Assembly: GCA_964455685.1 (NCBI GenBank)
Contig: CAYVZE010000077.1
Coordinates: forward strand, 1-11,411
From: ZC4RG30 sp964455685
GTDB taxonomy: Bacteria; Pseudomonadota; Gammaproteobacteria; Steroidobacterales; Steroidobacteraceae
Reading direction: 5' to 3'
Length of the DNA: 11,411 nt
Shown here: positions 1-5,606 of the stretch, in pieces
Layout of the letters: each line of letters starts with the position of its first letter
Position numbering within the stretch: position 1 is the stretch's first letter
The notes under the pieces: model-generated
The model's database searches: none
Seen by the model: only the letters and a program-made list of their open reading frames with translations
Told to the model about the DNA's origin: nothing
Translations under genes and position numbers: made by a program

Positions 1-1259
1 TCCAGCGCCACGATCATGCCCGTCAGCGACAGCATGGCGGTGGCGGCGATGGCGATGCCGTACAGGCCGCCGAGCGTGAACGCGCCCCAGATGGCAAGGC
101 ACACCGCGATCACCGGCAGGGCGGTGGATTTCATCGACACGCCGAGGCCCGCGATGATGTTGGTGGCATGGCCGGTCTGCGAGGCGCCGGCCACCTTGCG
201 CACCGGCGAATACTCGGTGGCGGTGTAATACTCGGTGATCACGATCATCGCCGCGGTCAGGCCGAGGCCGATCAGCGTGCAGCCGAACATGGCGCCCTGG
301 ATCCCGGGGAAGAACTGCTTCGTGATGAACCAGAAGGCCACCGCCGAGATCAGGCCGGAGACGATCACCCCCTTGTAGAGCGCGTTCATGATCTTGCCGC
401 CCTCCGAGGTGCGCACGAAGAAGGTGCCCACGATGGAGGAGACGATGGACGCGCCGCCCAGCGCCAGCGGGTAGATGATGGCCGCATCGCCGCTGTCGGC
501 CAGCAGCAGGCCGCCCAGCAGCATGGTGGCCACCAGCGTCACCGCGTAGGTCTCGAACAGGTCGGCGGCCATGCCGGCGCAGTCGCCCACGTTGTCGCCC
601 ACGTTGTCGGCGATCACTGCCGGGTTGCGCGGATCATCCTCGGGGATGCCGGCCTCGACCTTGCCCACCAGGTCGGCGCCCACGTCGGCGCCCTTGGTGA
701 AGATGCCGCCGCCCAGTCGCGCGAAGATGGAGATCAGCGAGCCGCCGAAGGCCAGGCCCACCAGCGCGTGCAGCGCCTGCTCGCGCACTGCCGCGTCGGC
801 GCTGTTGCCGCCGAGCGCGAAGTAGTACGCGGCCACGCCCAGCAGGCCCAGGCCCACCACCAGCATGCCGGTGATGGCGCCGCCCTTGAAGGCCACGTTC
901 AGCGCTGCATTGAGGCTCACGCTGGCGGCCTGCGCGGTGCGCACGTTGGAGCGCACCGAGATGTTCATGCCGATGTAGCCGGCCAGGCCCGAGAGGATCG
1001 CACCCACCGCGAAGCCGCCGGCCGTGGCCCAGTCCAGCGCCAGTCCCAGCACCACGAACAGCACCACGCCCACGAGGGTGATGGTGGTGTACTGGCGGTT
1101 CAGGTAGGCGCGCGCGCCGGCCTGGATGGCGGCGGCAATCTCCTGCATGCGCGCATTGCCCGCGGGCAGCTTCAGGATGGACAGCATCGAAATCACGCCG
1201 TAAATGACGGCGAGGACTCCCGCCGCGATCGACAGCCACAACCAGGTACCGGTCTGCAT
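1..1259 (-). CDS. hppA: Membrane-bound ion-translocating pyrophosphatase, N-terminal 419 residues (cut by window edge)
   Basis: Integral-membrane pyrophosphatase that hydrolyses cytoplasmic PPi and pumps H+ and/or Na+ across the inner membrane. The start ATG at 1259..1257 opens a hydrophobic helix (MQTGTWLWLSIAAG) and follows a strong Shine-Dalgarno GAGGGGAG (1272..1265) five bases away. Many hydrophobic segments follow. The substrate-site motifs are present: GADVGADLVGKVE at about residues 190-202, then DDPRNPAVIADNVGDNVGD at about 208-226, leading into CAGMAADLFETYAVT. The family is usually about 660-700 residues, so roughly the last third lies beyond base 1. The missing part includes the GNTTKA/GNTTAA site that separates K+-independent from K+-dependent enzymes, so ion type cannot be read here. 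It lies 100 bases downstream of the PPi-PFK pair on the same strand, which suggests joint PPi economy. The family call is near certain; a proton-pumping type is an inference only. Confidence 0.96.
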   Translation of the reverse strand, partial: MQTGTWLWLSIAAGVLAVIYGVISMLSILKLPAGNARMQEIAAAIQAGARAYLNRQYTTITLVGVVLFVVLGLALDWATAGGFAVGAILSGLAGYIGMNISVRSNVRTAQAASVSLNAALNVAFKGGAITGMLVVGLGLLGVAAYYFALGGNSADAAVREQALHALVGLAFGGSLISIFARLGGGIFTKGADVGADLVGKVEAGIPEDDPRNPAVIADNVGDNVGDCAGMAADLFETYAVTLVATMLLGGLLLADSGDAAIIYPLALGGASIVSSIVGTFFVRTSEGGKIMNALYKGVIVSGLISAVAFWFITKQFFPGIQGAMFGCTLIGLGLTAAMIVITEYYTATEYSPVRKVAGASQTGHATNIIAGLGVSMKSTALPVIAVCLAIWGAFTLGGLYGIAIAATAMLSLTGMIVAL

Positions 1260-1264
1260 CGATT

Positions 1265-1272
1265 CTCCCCTC
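1265..1272 (-). promoter_or_regulatory. Strong ribosome binding site of hppA
   Basis: GAGGGGAG on the minus strand, five bases before the ATG at 1259. It fixes the hppA start and is the clearest Shine-Dalgarno sequence in the window. Confidence 0.75.
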
Positions 1273-1283
1273 GTTTAATTATT

Positions 1284-1315
1284 CTGAAGTGCCGCCCGCG
1301 GCCGGACGGCTTCAG
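1284..1315 (-). terminator. Bulged hairpin between the anti-sigma-like gene and hppA
   Basis: Read on the minus strand, CTGAA-GCCGTCC (1315..1304) pairs with GGGCGGC-AC-TTCAG (1297..1284). This gives a 12-pair stem with one G·U wobble and a two-base AC bulge around a six-base loop, GGCCGC. The same spot gives a C·A mismatch in plus-strand RNA, so the structure favours the minus transcript. It is followed by AT-rich sequence (AATAATTAAA) but no run of T, so it is not a textbook intrinsic terminator. It may end the upstream pair's transcript, attenuate read-through into hppA, or stabilise a processed 5' end. Confidence 0.4.
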
Positions 1316-1318
1316 GAC

Positions 1319-1324
1319 AATATA
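1319..1324 (-). promoter_or_regulatory. Possible -10 element (TATATT) for hppA
   Basis: TATATT on the minus strand matches the sigma-70 -10 consensus at five of six positions, in an otherwise GC-rich gap, about 60 bases before the hppA start. No good -35 is seen at 16-18 bases, so this is tentative. If real, transcription would begin inside or next to the hairpin at 1284-1315. Confidence 0.25.
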
Positions 1325-1359
1325 ACCCGCCCGGAAGGCGCGAAGGGAAGTGCCTTGGC

Positions 1360-2097
1360 CTAGCGCCAGCCGGCCTCGATCACGCGGCGTTCCTGCTCGG
1401 GAGTCAGCGCATTGCCGGCCTGCCAGCGGGAAATGGCCGCCAGCACCGCAGGGGAGAGTTCCGCAGGGGGCTGCCTGAGGCCGTCCTCGCTCGGCATGTA
1501 GGCGGGAGAGCGTCCGGTGGCCTCGACGATCCAGGCGTCGCGGCCGCGGCAGGCCAGCCCGTCGATGCCGCTGGCGAGGCTGAAGGTGCGGCAGTAGCGG
1601 CCGTCATTGGCGCGGAAACTCAGCGAGACCCGCACGCCATCGGCGATGGAGCCCTCGGCTGCAACGCGTGTGGCCAGCGCCTCCGCGAGCACGCCGTTGG
1701 CCGCGAGGCCGTCGGTGTGCGGGATCACCGGATCGCCCACCGCGCGCGGCAGCTTCCAGCCCAGCATCACCGCCAGCACCGCCACCAGCGCGGTGCCCAT
1801 CCACCACGTTGCACCCGGCGCGCCCTGGGACAGCAGCGGTGCGGCCGGCGGCGCCTGCACCTGCGGCGCGGGTGGGACGGTTTCGCTGCCTTCCTGCGGC
1901 GGAAGGGATTCTTCGGCAGGCGCGTCGGGCGCGGCCGCGGCCCTGCGCTTCAGCGCCCGCTGGCGGGCCACGCGCTCGGCCAGCGCCAGGTCCTTCTGCA
2001 CCTGCTGGGCCAGCTGCGAGGCCGCGGCGGCATCGAGCAGGCCGTCGACGAAGGCACGGACCTCGCCGTCACTCCATGTCCTGCTGGTTGCGGCCAT
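1360..2097 (-). CDS. Single-pass membrane protein with anti-sigma-factor-like layout, coupled to PPi-PFK
   Basis: A 245-residue protein not assignable to a named gene. Residues 8-50 (WSDGEVRAFVDGLLDAAAAS... DLALAERVARQRAL) follow the pattern of the N-terminal helical domain of transmembrane anti-sigma factors, but lack the His/Cys zinc motif. A Pro/Ala-rich linker (about 55-95) leads to one membrane helix at about 98-116. A periplasmic part follows with two cysteines (C169 in GRYCRTF, C183 in GLACRG) that could form a disulphide, then a short C-terminal helix-rich end. The start ATG shares one base with the TGA of the PPi-PFK gene (TGATG), so translation is probably coupled. No sigma factor is encoded nearby. 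An anti-sigma role is an inference from layout; a different membrane regulator or an envelope protein is also possible. Confidence 0.7.
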   Translation of the reverse strand: MAATSRTWSDGEVRAFVDGLLDAAAASQLAQQVQKDLALAERVARQRALKRRAAAAPDAPAEESLPPQEGSETVPPAPQVQAPPAAPLLSQGAPGATWWMGTALVAVLAVMLGWKLPRAVGDPVIPHTDGLAANGVLAEALATRVAAEGSIADGVRVSLSFRANDGRYCRTFSLASGIDGLACRGRDAWIVEATGRSPAYMPSEDGLRQPPAELSPAVLAAISRWQAGNALTPEQERRVIEAGWR

Positions 2098-3374
2098 CAG
2101 ATCTCGAATGTGGTCTTCAGCTTCTTCTTCACGGGCTTGCCGCGGATGCGCACGTAGTCGGGCAACCCGTTGCGATACGGAGGATAGTCCTCGCCGGCGA
2201 TCAGCGGGGCAAGATATCGGCGGCAGGCCGGCGTGATGCCGAAGCCGTCGTCGGTGATGAAATCGCGCGGCACCTTCTTCTCGACATTGGCCACGCTGGC
2301 CAGCGGCACCGGCTCGATCTTCCAGCGGTAGGGCCGGGAGGACTTGCGGACGATCGCCGGCATCACGCCGTGCAGGCCCTTCACCGCGTATTCCACCGCC
2401 GCCTTGCCCACGGCATAGGCCTGCTCCACGTCGGTCTTCGAGGCCACGTGGCGTGCGGCGCGCTGCAGGTAATCGGCCACTGCCCAGTGGTACTTGTAGC
2501 CCAGCTTCTCCTTCACCAGGTTGGCGATCACCGGGCCCACGCCGCCGAGCTGCGCATGGCCGAAGGCATCGCGCGTGCCGGCCTCGGCGAGGAACTTGCC
2601 GTCGGCGTTCTTCACGCCCTCGGACACCACGATCACGCAGTAGCCGTTGTCGGCGACGCTCTGCTTCACCTTCGCCAGGAAGGCCTGCTCGTCGAAGGCA
2701 ATCTCCGGGAACAGGATGACCTGCGGCGGATCACCGGGCTTCTCGCCGGCCAGGCCGCCGGCGGCGGCGATCCAGCCGGCATGCCGGCCCATCACCTCCA
2801 GCACGAACACCTTGGTGGAGGTGCGCGCCATCGAGGCCACGTCGAGCGCGGCCTCGCGGGTGGAGATGGCGATGTACTTGGCCACCGAGCCGAAGCCGGG
2901 GCAGCAGTCGGTGTGCGGCAGGTCGTTGTCGACGGTCTTGGGGATGCCCACGCAGGTGACCGGGTAGCCAAGGGCCTCCCCGATCTGCGACACCTTCAGC
3001 GCGGTGTCCATCGAGTCGTTGCCGCCGTTGTAGAAGAAGTAGCCGATGTCGTGCGCGCGGAACACCTCGATCAGCCGCTCGTACTCGGCCCGGTTCTGCT
3101 CCAGGCCCTTGAGCTTGAAGCGGGCCGAGCCGAAGGCGCCGCCGGGCGTGTGGCGCAGGCCCTTGAGCGTGGCGCGCGACTCCTTGCTGATGTCGATCAG
3201 GTCCTCGGTGAGCCCGCCGATGATGCCGTCGCGGCCGGCATACACCTTGCCGATGTACTTGCGGTGCTTGCGGGCGGCCTCGATGACGCCGGCTGCCGAG
3301 GCATTGATCACCGCCGTGACGCCGCCGGACTGGGCGTAGAAGGCGTTGCGGGGACGGATGGCTGCCTTGCGCAT
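2097..3374 (-). CDS. pfp: Pyrophosphate-dependent 6-phosphofructokinase
   Basis: A 425-residue cytoplasmic enzyme that reversibly phosphorylates fructose-6-phosphate to fructose-1,6-bisphosphate using PPi. The PfkA fold is clear: an N-terminal phosphate-donor motif (AQSGGVTAVIN, 14-24), GGNDSMDT (117-124), PKTVDNDL (145-152), STREAALDVASMARTSTKVFV (171-191) and MGRHAGWIA (195-203). Two positions mark PPi use: Asp120 in GGND, where ATP enzymes have Gly (GGDGS), and Lys146 in PKTVDND, where ATP enzymes have Gly (PGTIDND). The ATG at 3374 is preceded by GGAG seven bases upstream; the frame stays open to 3455, but those extra residues look unrelated to the family. The TGA overlaps the next gene's ATG by one base. 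It sits divergent from adk and upstream of hppA. In Methylococcus, PPi-PFK and an H+-PPase gene are known to be linked. No ATP-type PFK is seen in this window. Confidence 0.95.
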   Translation of the reverse strand: MRKAAIRPRNAFYAQSGGVTAVINASAAGVIEAARKHRKYIGKVYAGRDGIIGGLTEDLIDISKESRATLKGLRHTPGGAFGSARFKLKGLEQNRAEYERLIEVFRAHDIGYFFYNGGNDSMDTALKVSQIGEALGYPVTCVGIPKTVDNDLPHTDCCPGFGSVAKYIAISTREAALDVASMARTSTKVFVLEVMGRHAGWIAAAGGLAGEKPGDPPQVILFPEIAFDEQAFLAKVKQSVADNGYCVIVVSEGVKNADGKFLAEAGTRDAFGHAQLGGVGPVIANLVKEKLGYKYHWAVADYLQRAARHVASKTDVEQAYAVGKAAVEYAVKGLHGVMPAIVRKSSRPYRWKIEPVPLASVANVEKKVPRDFITDDGFGITPACRRYLAPLIAGEDYPPYRNGLPDYVRIRGKPVKKKLKTTFEI

Positions 3375-3400
3375 GGAATTGCTCCGCTGGAGGGGTCGGT

Positions 3401-3429
3401 TTGACCGCAGGAAAGCGTATCGGTACTGT
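3401..3429 (+). promoter_or_regulatory. Candidate sigma-70 promoter of adk
   Basis: TTGACC (3401-3406, five of six to the -35 consensus), a 17-base spacer and TACTGT (3424-3429, with the key T, A and final T of the -10). It would start transcription near 3436, about 25 bases before the adk ATG at 3461. This argues against the in-frame TTG at 3401 being a start codon. The -35 lies inside a small inverted repeat, CGGT-TTG-ACCG (3398-3408). A weaker minus-strand candidate for pfp (TTGAAG 3443..3438, 18 bases, TACGCT 3419..3414) overlaps it. Confidence 0.45.
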
Positions 3430-3460
3430 GCCTCGACCTTCAACGACGACAACAAGCCCC

Positions 3461-4462
3461 ATGCGCATTGTTCTCCTGGGAGCCCCCGGCTCCGGCAAAG
3501 GCACGCAATCCCAGCGCCTCGTGCAGCGCTTCGGAATCCCGCAGATTTCCACCGGCGACCTGCTGCGGTCCGCGGTGGCGCGGGGCACAGAGCTGGGCCG
3601 CCAGGCCAAGGCCGCGATGGAAGCGGGTCGGCTGGTGGAGGACTCCCTGGTGCTGGGCCTGATCAAGGAGCGCCTGGCCGAGCCTGACGTGGCGCGCGGC
3701 TTCATCCTCGACGGCTTCCCGCGCAACATCGCGCAGGCCGAGGCCCTGGACAAGCTGCTGGCCGGCCTGGGCAAGCCGCTCACCGCCGTGGTGCAGATGG
3801 AAGTGCCCTATGCCGAGCTCACGCGCCGCATCGCCGGCCGCCGCAGCTGCCAGAACTGCGGTCGCGTGTTCAACATCTATTCCATGCCCATCGGCGCCGC
3901 GCTGGTGTGCCCGAGCTGCCCGGGCAACCCGGCGCTGTACCAGCGTCCCGACGACAACGAGACCACCGTGGTCGAGCGGCTCAAGGTGTACGAGCAGCAG
4001 ACGCGGCCGCTGGTGGACTACTACGGCAGGAAGGGCCTGCTGCAGAGCATCGATGCGCAGGGCAACGTGGATGACATCACCGAGCTGCTGGTCGGCGTGC
4101 TCACCTCGCCCGCAGGTCGCCAGGCGCAGGCCGCCGCGGGTCGCGCGCGGGTGAAGAAGTCGAAGAAGCCGGCGAAGGGCAAGGCCCGGGCGAAGTCGAA
4201 GACCGGGTCGAAGTCGAAGACCAGGGTTGGCACGGCCAGCAAGGCCAGGCCCAAGGCAAAGTCGAAGGCCGGGGCCAGGACCCCGGCGAAGTCCCGCGTG
4301 GCCGTGAAGGCGAAAGCCAGGCCGAAGACCCCGGCGAAGGCGAAGGCCAAGGCAAAGGCCAGCAAGGCCAGGAGCAAGGCCGCGGCGAAGTCCCGGGCGA
4401 AGAAGTCGCCCGTCCGCAAGGGCAAGGCTTCCCGCCGCGCCACCGCGGCCCGCCACAAGTAA
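3461..4462 (+). CDS. adk: Adenylate kinase with a zinc-type LID and a histone H1-like basic C-terminal tail
   Basis: Cytoplasmic enzyme that interconverts ATP + AMP and 2 ADP; 333 residues against the usual 185-220. The core (1 to about 218) has the P-loop GAPGSGKGT (7-15), the AMP site STGDLLR (30-36), DGFPRN (84-89) and the LID. The LID carries Cys130-x2-Cys133-x16-Cys150-x2-Cys153, the zinc-binding arrangement of long bacterial adenylate kinases. From about residue 231 to 333 the protein is low complexity: 30 Lys and 12 Arg in 103 residues, otherwise mostly Ala, Ser, Thr, Gly and Pro, with no Asp or Glu, in AKxK/PAK patterns like histone H1 or the tails of some bacterial HU proteins. The frame is open and unbroken from core to tail. 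ATG 3461 is chosen because the family begins MRIVLLG there, although no clear Shine-Dalgarno is visible. Nucleic-acid or polyanion binding by the tail is an inference. Confidence 0.96.
   Translation: MRIVLLGAPGSGKGTQSQRLVQRFGIPQISTGDLLRSAVARGTELGRQAKAAMEAGRLVEDSLVLGLIKERLAEPDVARGFILDGFPRNIAQAEALDKLLAGLGKPLTAVVQMEVPYAELTRRIAGRRSCQNCGRVFNIYSMPIGAALVCPSCPGNPALYQRPDDNETTVVERLKVYEQQTRPLVDYYGRKGLLQSIDAQGNVDDITELLVGVLTSPAGRQAQAAAGRARVKKSKKPAKGKARAKSKTGSKSKTRVGTASKARPKAKSKAGARTPAKSRVAVKAKARPKTPAKAKAKAKASKARSKAAAKSRAKKSPVRKGKASRRATAARHK
4151..4459 (+). repeat. Low-complexity Lys/Ala/Arg repeat region encoding the adk tail
   Basis: The DNA for the tail is built of degenerate AAG-, GCC- and GCG-rich units with visible in-frame direct repeats. 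CGAAGTCGAAGACC occurs at 4191-4204 and 4209-4222 (period 18 bases, six codons). GACCCCGGCGAAG occurs at 4279-4291 and 4327-4339 (period 48 bases, sixteen codons). Periods that are multiples of three fit growth of the tail by in-frame slippage or duplication. Length variation between strains would be expected. Confidence 0.8.
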
Positions 4463-4472
4463 CGGGCCGGTC

Positions 4473-4499
4473 GCTGGCGGCGTTCACAGCGCCGCCAGC
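4473..4499. terminator. Hairpin between the convergent adk and rnd genes
   Basis: Perfect 10-base arms, GCTGGCGGCG (4473-4482) and CGCCGCCAGC (4490-4499), around a seven-base loop. It starts 11 bases after the adk stop, and the rnd stop codon (4486..4484) lies in the loop. There is no T run on either side, so it may be a bidirectional 3'-end structure or rely on other factors. The right arm also encodes the end of RNase D (LLAAL). Confidence 0.45.
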
Positions 4500-5563
4500 A
4501 GTGCCTCTCCGAGCACCTCGCGGCGCCAGCCCTTCAGCGGCGCCAGGTCGCCGCGCCGCGCAATGGCCTCCAGGTCCTTGCGCGTGGCCAGCACCTCGCT
4601 GGCCAGTTCCAGCTCCCCCGCGCGCTTCTGCACGATGGCCGACAGGCGCTTCACGCGCGCCTGCTGTTGCGGGTCGGGTCGCGGCCGCGCCGGCGGGGGC
4701 GGCAGTTGCGCGGGCAGCTGCGCGGCCTCGATCAGCCCCAGGATGGTCCGGCCGCTGCGCTCGACGAAGCCCGGCGCGAGGTCCGGCACGCGCGCCAGCG
4801 CGGCCATGTCGCGCGGCGGATCGAGCACCAGCGCACGCAGCGCGTTGTCGTCGAGGATCCAGCTGCGCGGCCGGTCCTTCTCGCTGGCGCGGCGCTCGCG
4901 CCAGCTGGCCAGGGCGCGCAGCAGGCGCTGGCGGTCCGGGTCCAGCTCGCCGCTGAAGCGGATGCGTTCATGCGCGGCCTGCGGATCGACGAACAGCTTC
5001 TCCGGGCGCGCCAGCTCGGCCAGTTCCTGCTCCAGCCACGCCAGCCGGCCGAGTCTCGACAGCCGCTCCACCAGCACCTCGCGCAGCGGCCCCAGGTGCG
5101 CCACGTCCTCGATGGCGTAGTGCAGCTGCGCTTCGCTCAGCGGCCGGCGCGACCAGTCGGTGCGCGTCTGTCCCTTCTCCACCTGCACGCCCAGCAGCTT
5201 CTGCGCCAGGTCGCTGTAGCCGATCTGCGCCGGGAAGCCGGCCAGCGCCGCGGCCACCTGCGTGTCGAACACCGGCGCGACCGGACCGAACGCCGGCCAC
5301 AGCACCTCGAGGTCCTGGCGCGCGGCGTGCAGGATCTTCGGCGCGCCTGCGGTGAGCGGGGCGCGCAGCGGCTCGAGCTCGACGCGCGCCAGCGGGTCCA
5401 CGCACGATGCCCCGCGGGGCGTGGCGAACTGCAGCAGGCACAGCTGCGCGCGGTAGGTACGCTCGCGCATGAATTCGGTATCCAGCGCGATCCAGGGCGC
5501 CTCGGCCAGGCGCGAAGCCAGCTCCTCGACGGAGGGCTGGTCGGAGAGGGGAGCAGTGCTCAT
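4484..5563 (-). CDS. rnd: Ribonuclease D
   Basis: A 3'-5' exoribonuclease of 359 residues that trims the 3' ends of tRNA precursors and other stable RNAs in the cytoplasm. The DEDDy catalytic set is complete: Asp28 and Glu30 in ALDTEF, Asp84 in HAARQDLEVL, and Tyr149 and Asp153 in HYAIEDVAHL, close to the E. coli spacing. An HRDC domain covers about 205-285 (DRQRLLRALASWRERRA, then DNALRALVLDPP and VPDLAPGFVERSG). A Pro-rich linker (286-300) leads to a second, less conserved HRDC-like region to the end. E. coli RNase D is 375 residues. The ATG at 5563 is chosen because the exonuclease domain begins right after it; the frame stays open further upstream, but that part overlaps the divergent gene. 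It converges on adk with 21 bases between the stops. No strong Shine-Dalgarno is seen. Confidence 0.96.
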   Translation of the reverse strand: MSTAPLSDQPSVEELASRLAEAPWIALDTEFMRERTYRAQLCLLQFATPRGASCVDPLARVELEPLRAPLTAGAPKILHAARQDLEVLWPAFGPVAPVFDTQVAAALAGFPAQIGYSDLAQKLLGVQVEKGQTRTDWSRRPLSEAQLHYAIEDVAHLGPLREVLVERLSRLGRLAWLEQELAELARPEKLFVDPQAAHERIRFSGELDPDRQRLLRALASWRERRASEKDRPRSWILDDNALRALVLDPPRDMAALARVPDLAPGFVERSGRTILGLIEAAQLPAQLPPPPARPRPDPQQQARVKRLSAIVQKRAGELELASEVLATRKDLEAIARRGDLAPLKGWRREVLGEALLAAL

Positions 5564-5564
5564 G

Positions 5565-5591
5565 TAGAATCCGAAGCTTACTTCGATCCGA
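5565..5591 (+). promoter_or_regulatory. Divergent control region between rnd and the mpl operon
   Basis: Only 43 bases separate the two starts. TAGAAT (5565-5570) matches the -10 consensus at five of six and would start a plus transcript near 5577, about 30 bases before the TTG at 5607; no convincing -35 is seen. Just downstream are an inverted repeat CGAAG-CTTA-CTTCG (5572-5585) and a direct repeat ATCCGA at 5569-5574 and 5586-5591. These could form an operator serving both directions, but could also be chance. Confidence 0.3.
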
Positions 5592-5606
5592 CGGACCTGC
5601 CGAGCT

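Noticed and set aside
634..1239. Minus-strand open frame of 201 codons within hppA
   Set aside because: It is an out-of-frame reading of hppA, Arg/Gly-rich with no recognisable domain.
168..1325. Long plus-strand open frame (385 codons) opposite hppA
   Set aside because: Its His/Gly/Ala/Arg-rich product is the usual antisense shadow of a GC-rich gene; the minus strand encodes clear pyrophosphatase motifs.
1668..3404. Plus-strand open frame of 578 codons opposite pfp and the anti-sigma-like gene
   Set aside because: Antisense shadow: composition is dominated by Arg, Ala, Gly and His, and both opposite genes are well supported.
3401..3460. TTG at 3401 as an upstream start for adenylate kinase
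   Set aside because: The added 20 residues are not family-like, and the TTG coincides with a good -35 box; ATG 3461 gives the canonical MRIVLLGAPG start.
2731..3783. Minus-strand 350-codon frame across the pfp-adk gap
   Set aside because: It is frame-shifted against pfp and antisense to adk, with low-complexity Arg/Pro/His content and no family motif.
4021..4458. Minus-strand frame with a striking Ala/Phe/Leu-rich, membrane-like product opposite the adk tail
   Set aside because: Antisense of Lys (AAG to CTT) and Ala codons automatically gives Leu/Phe/Gly/Ala runs; there is no promoter or ribosome binding site.
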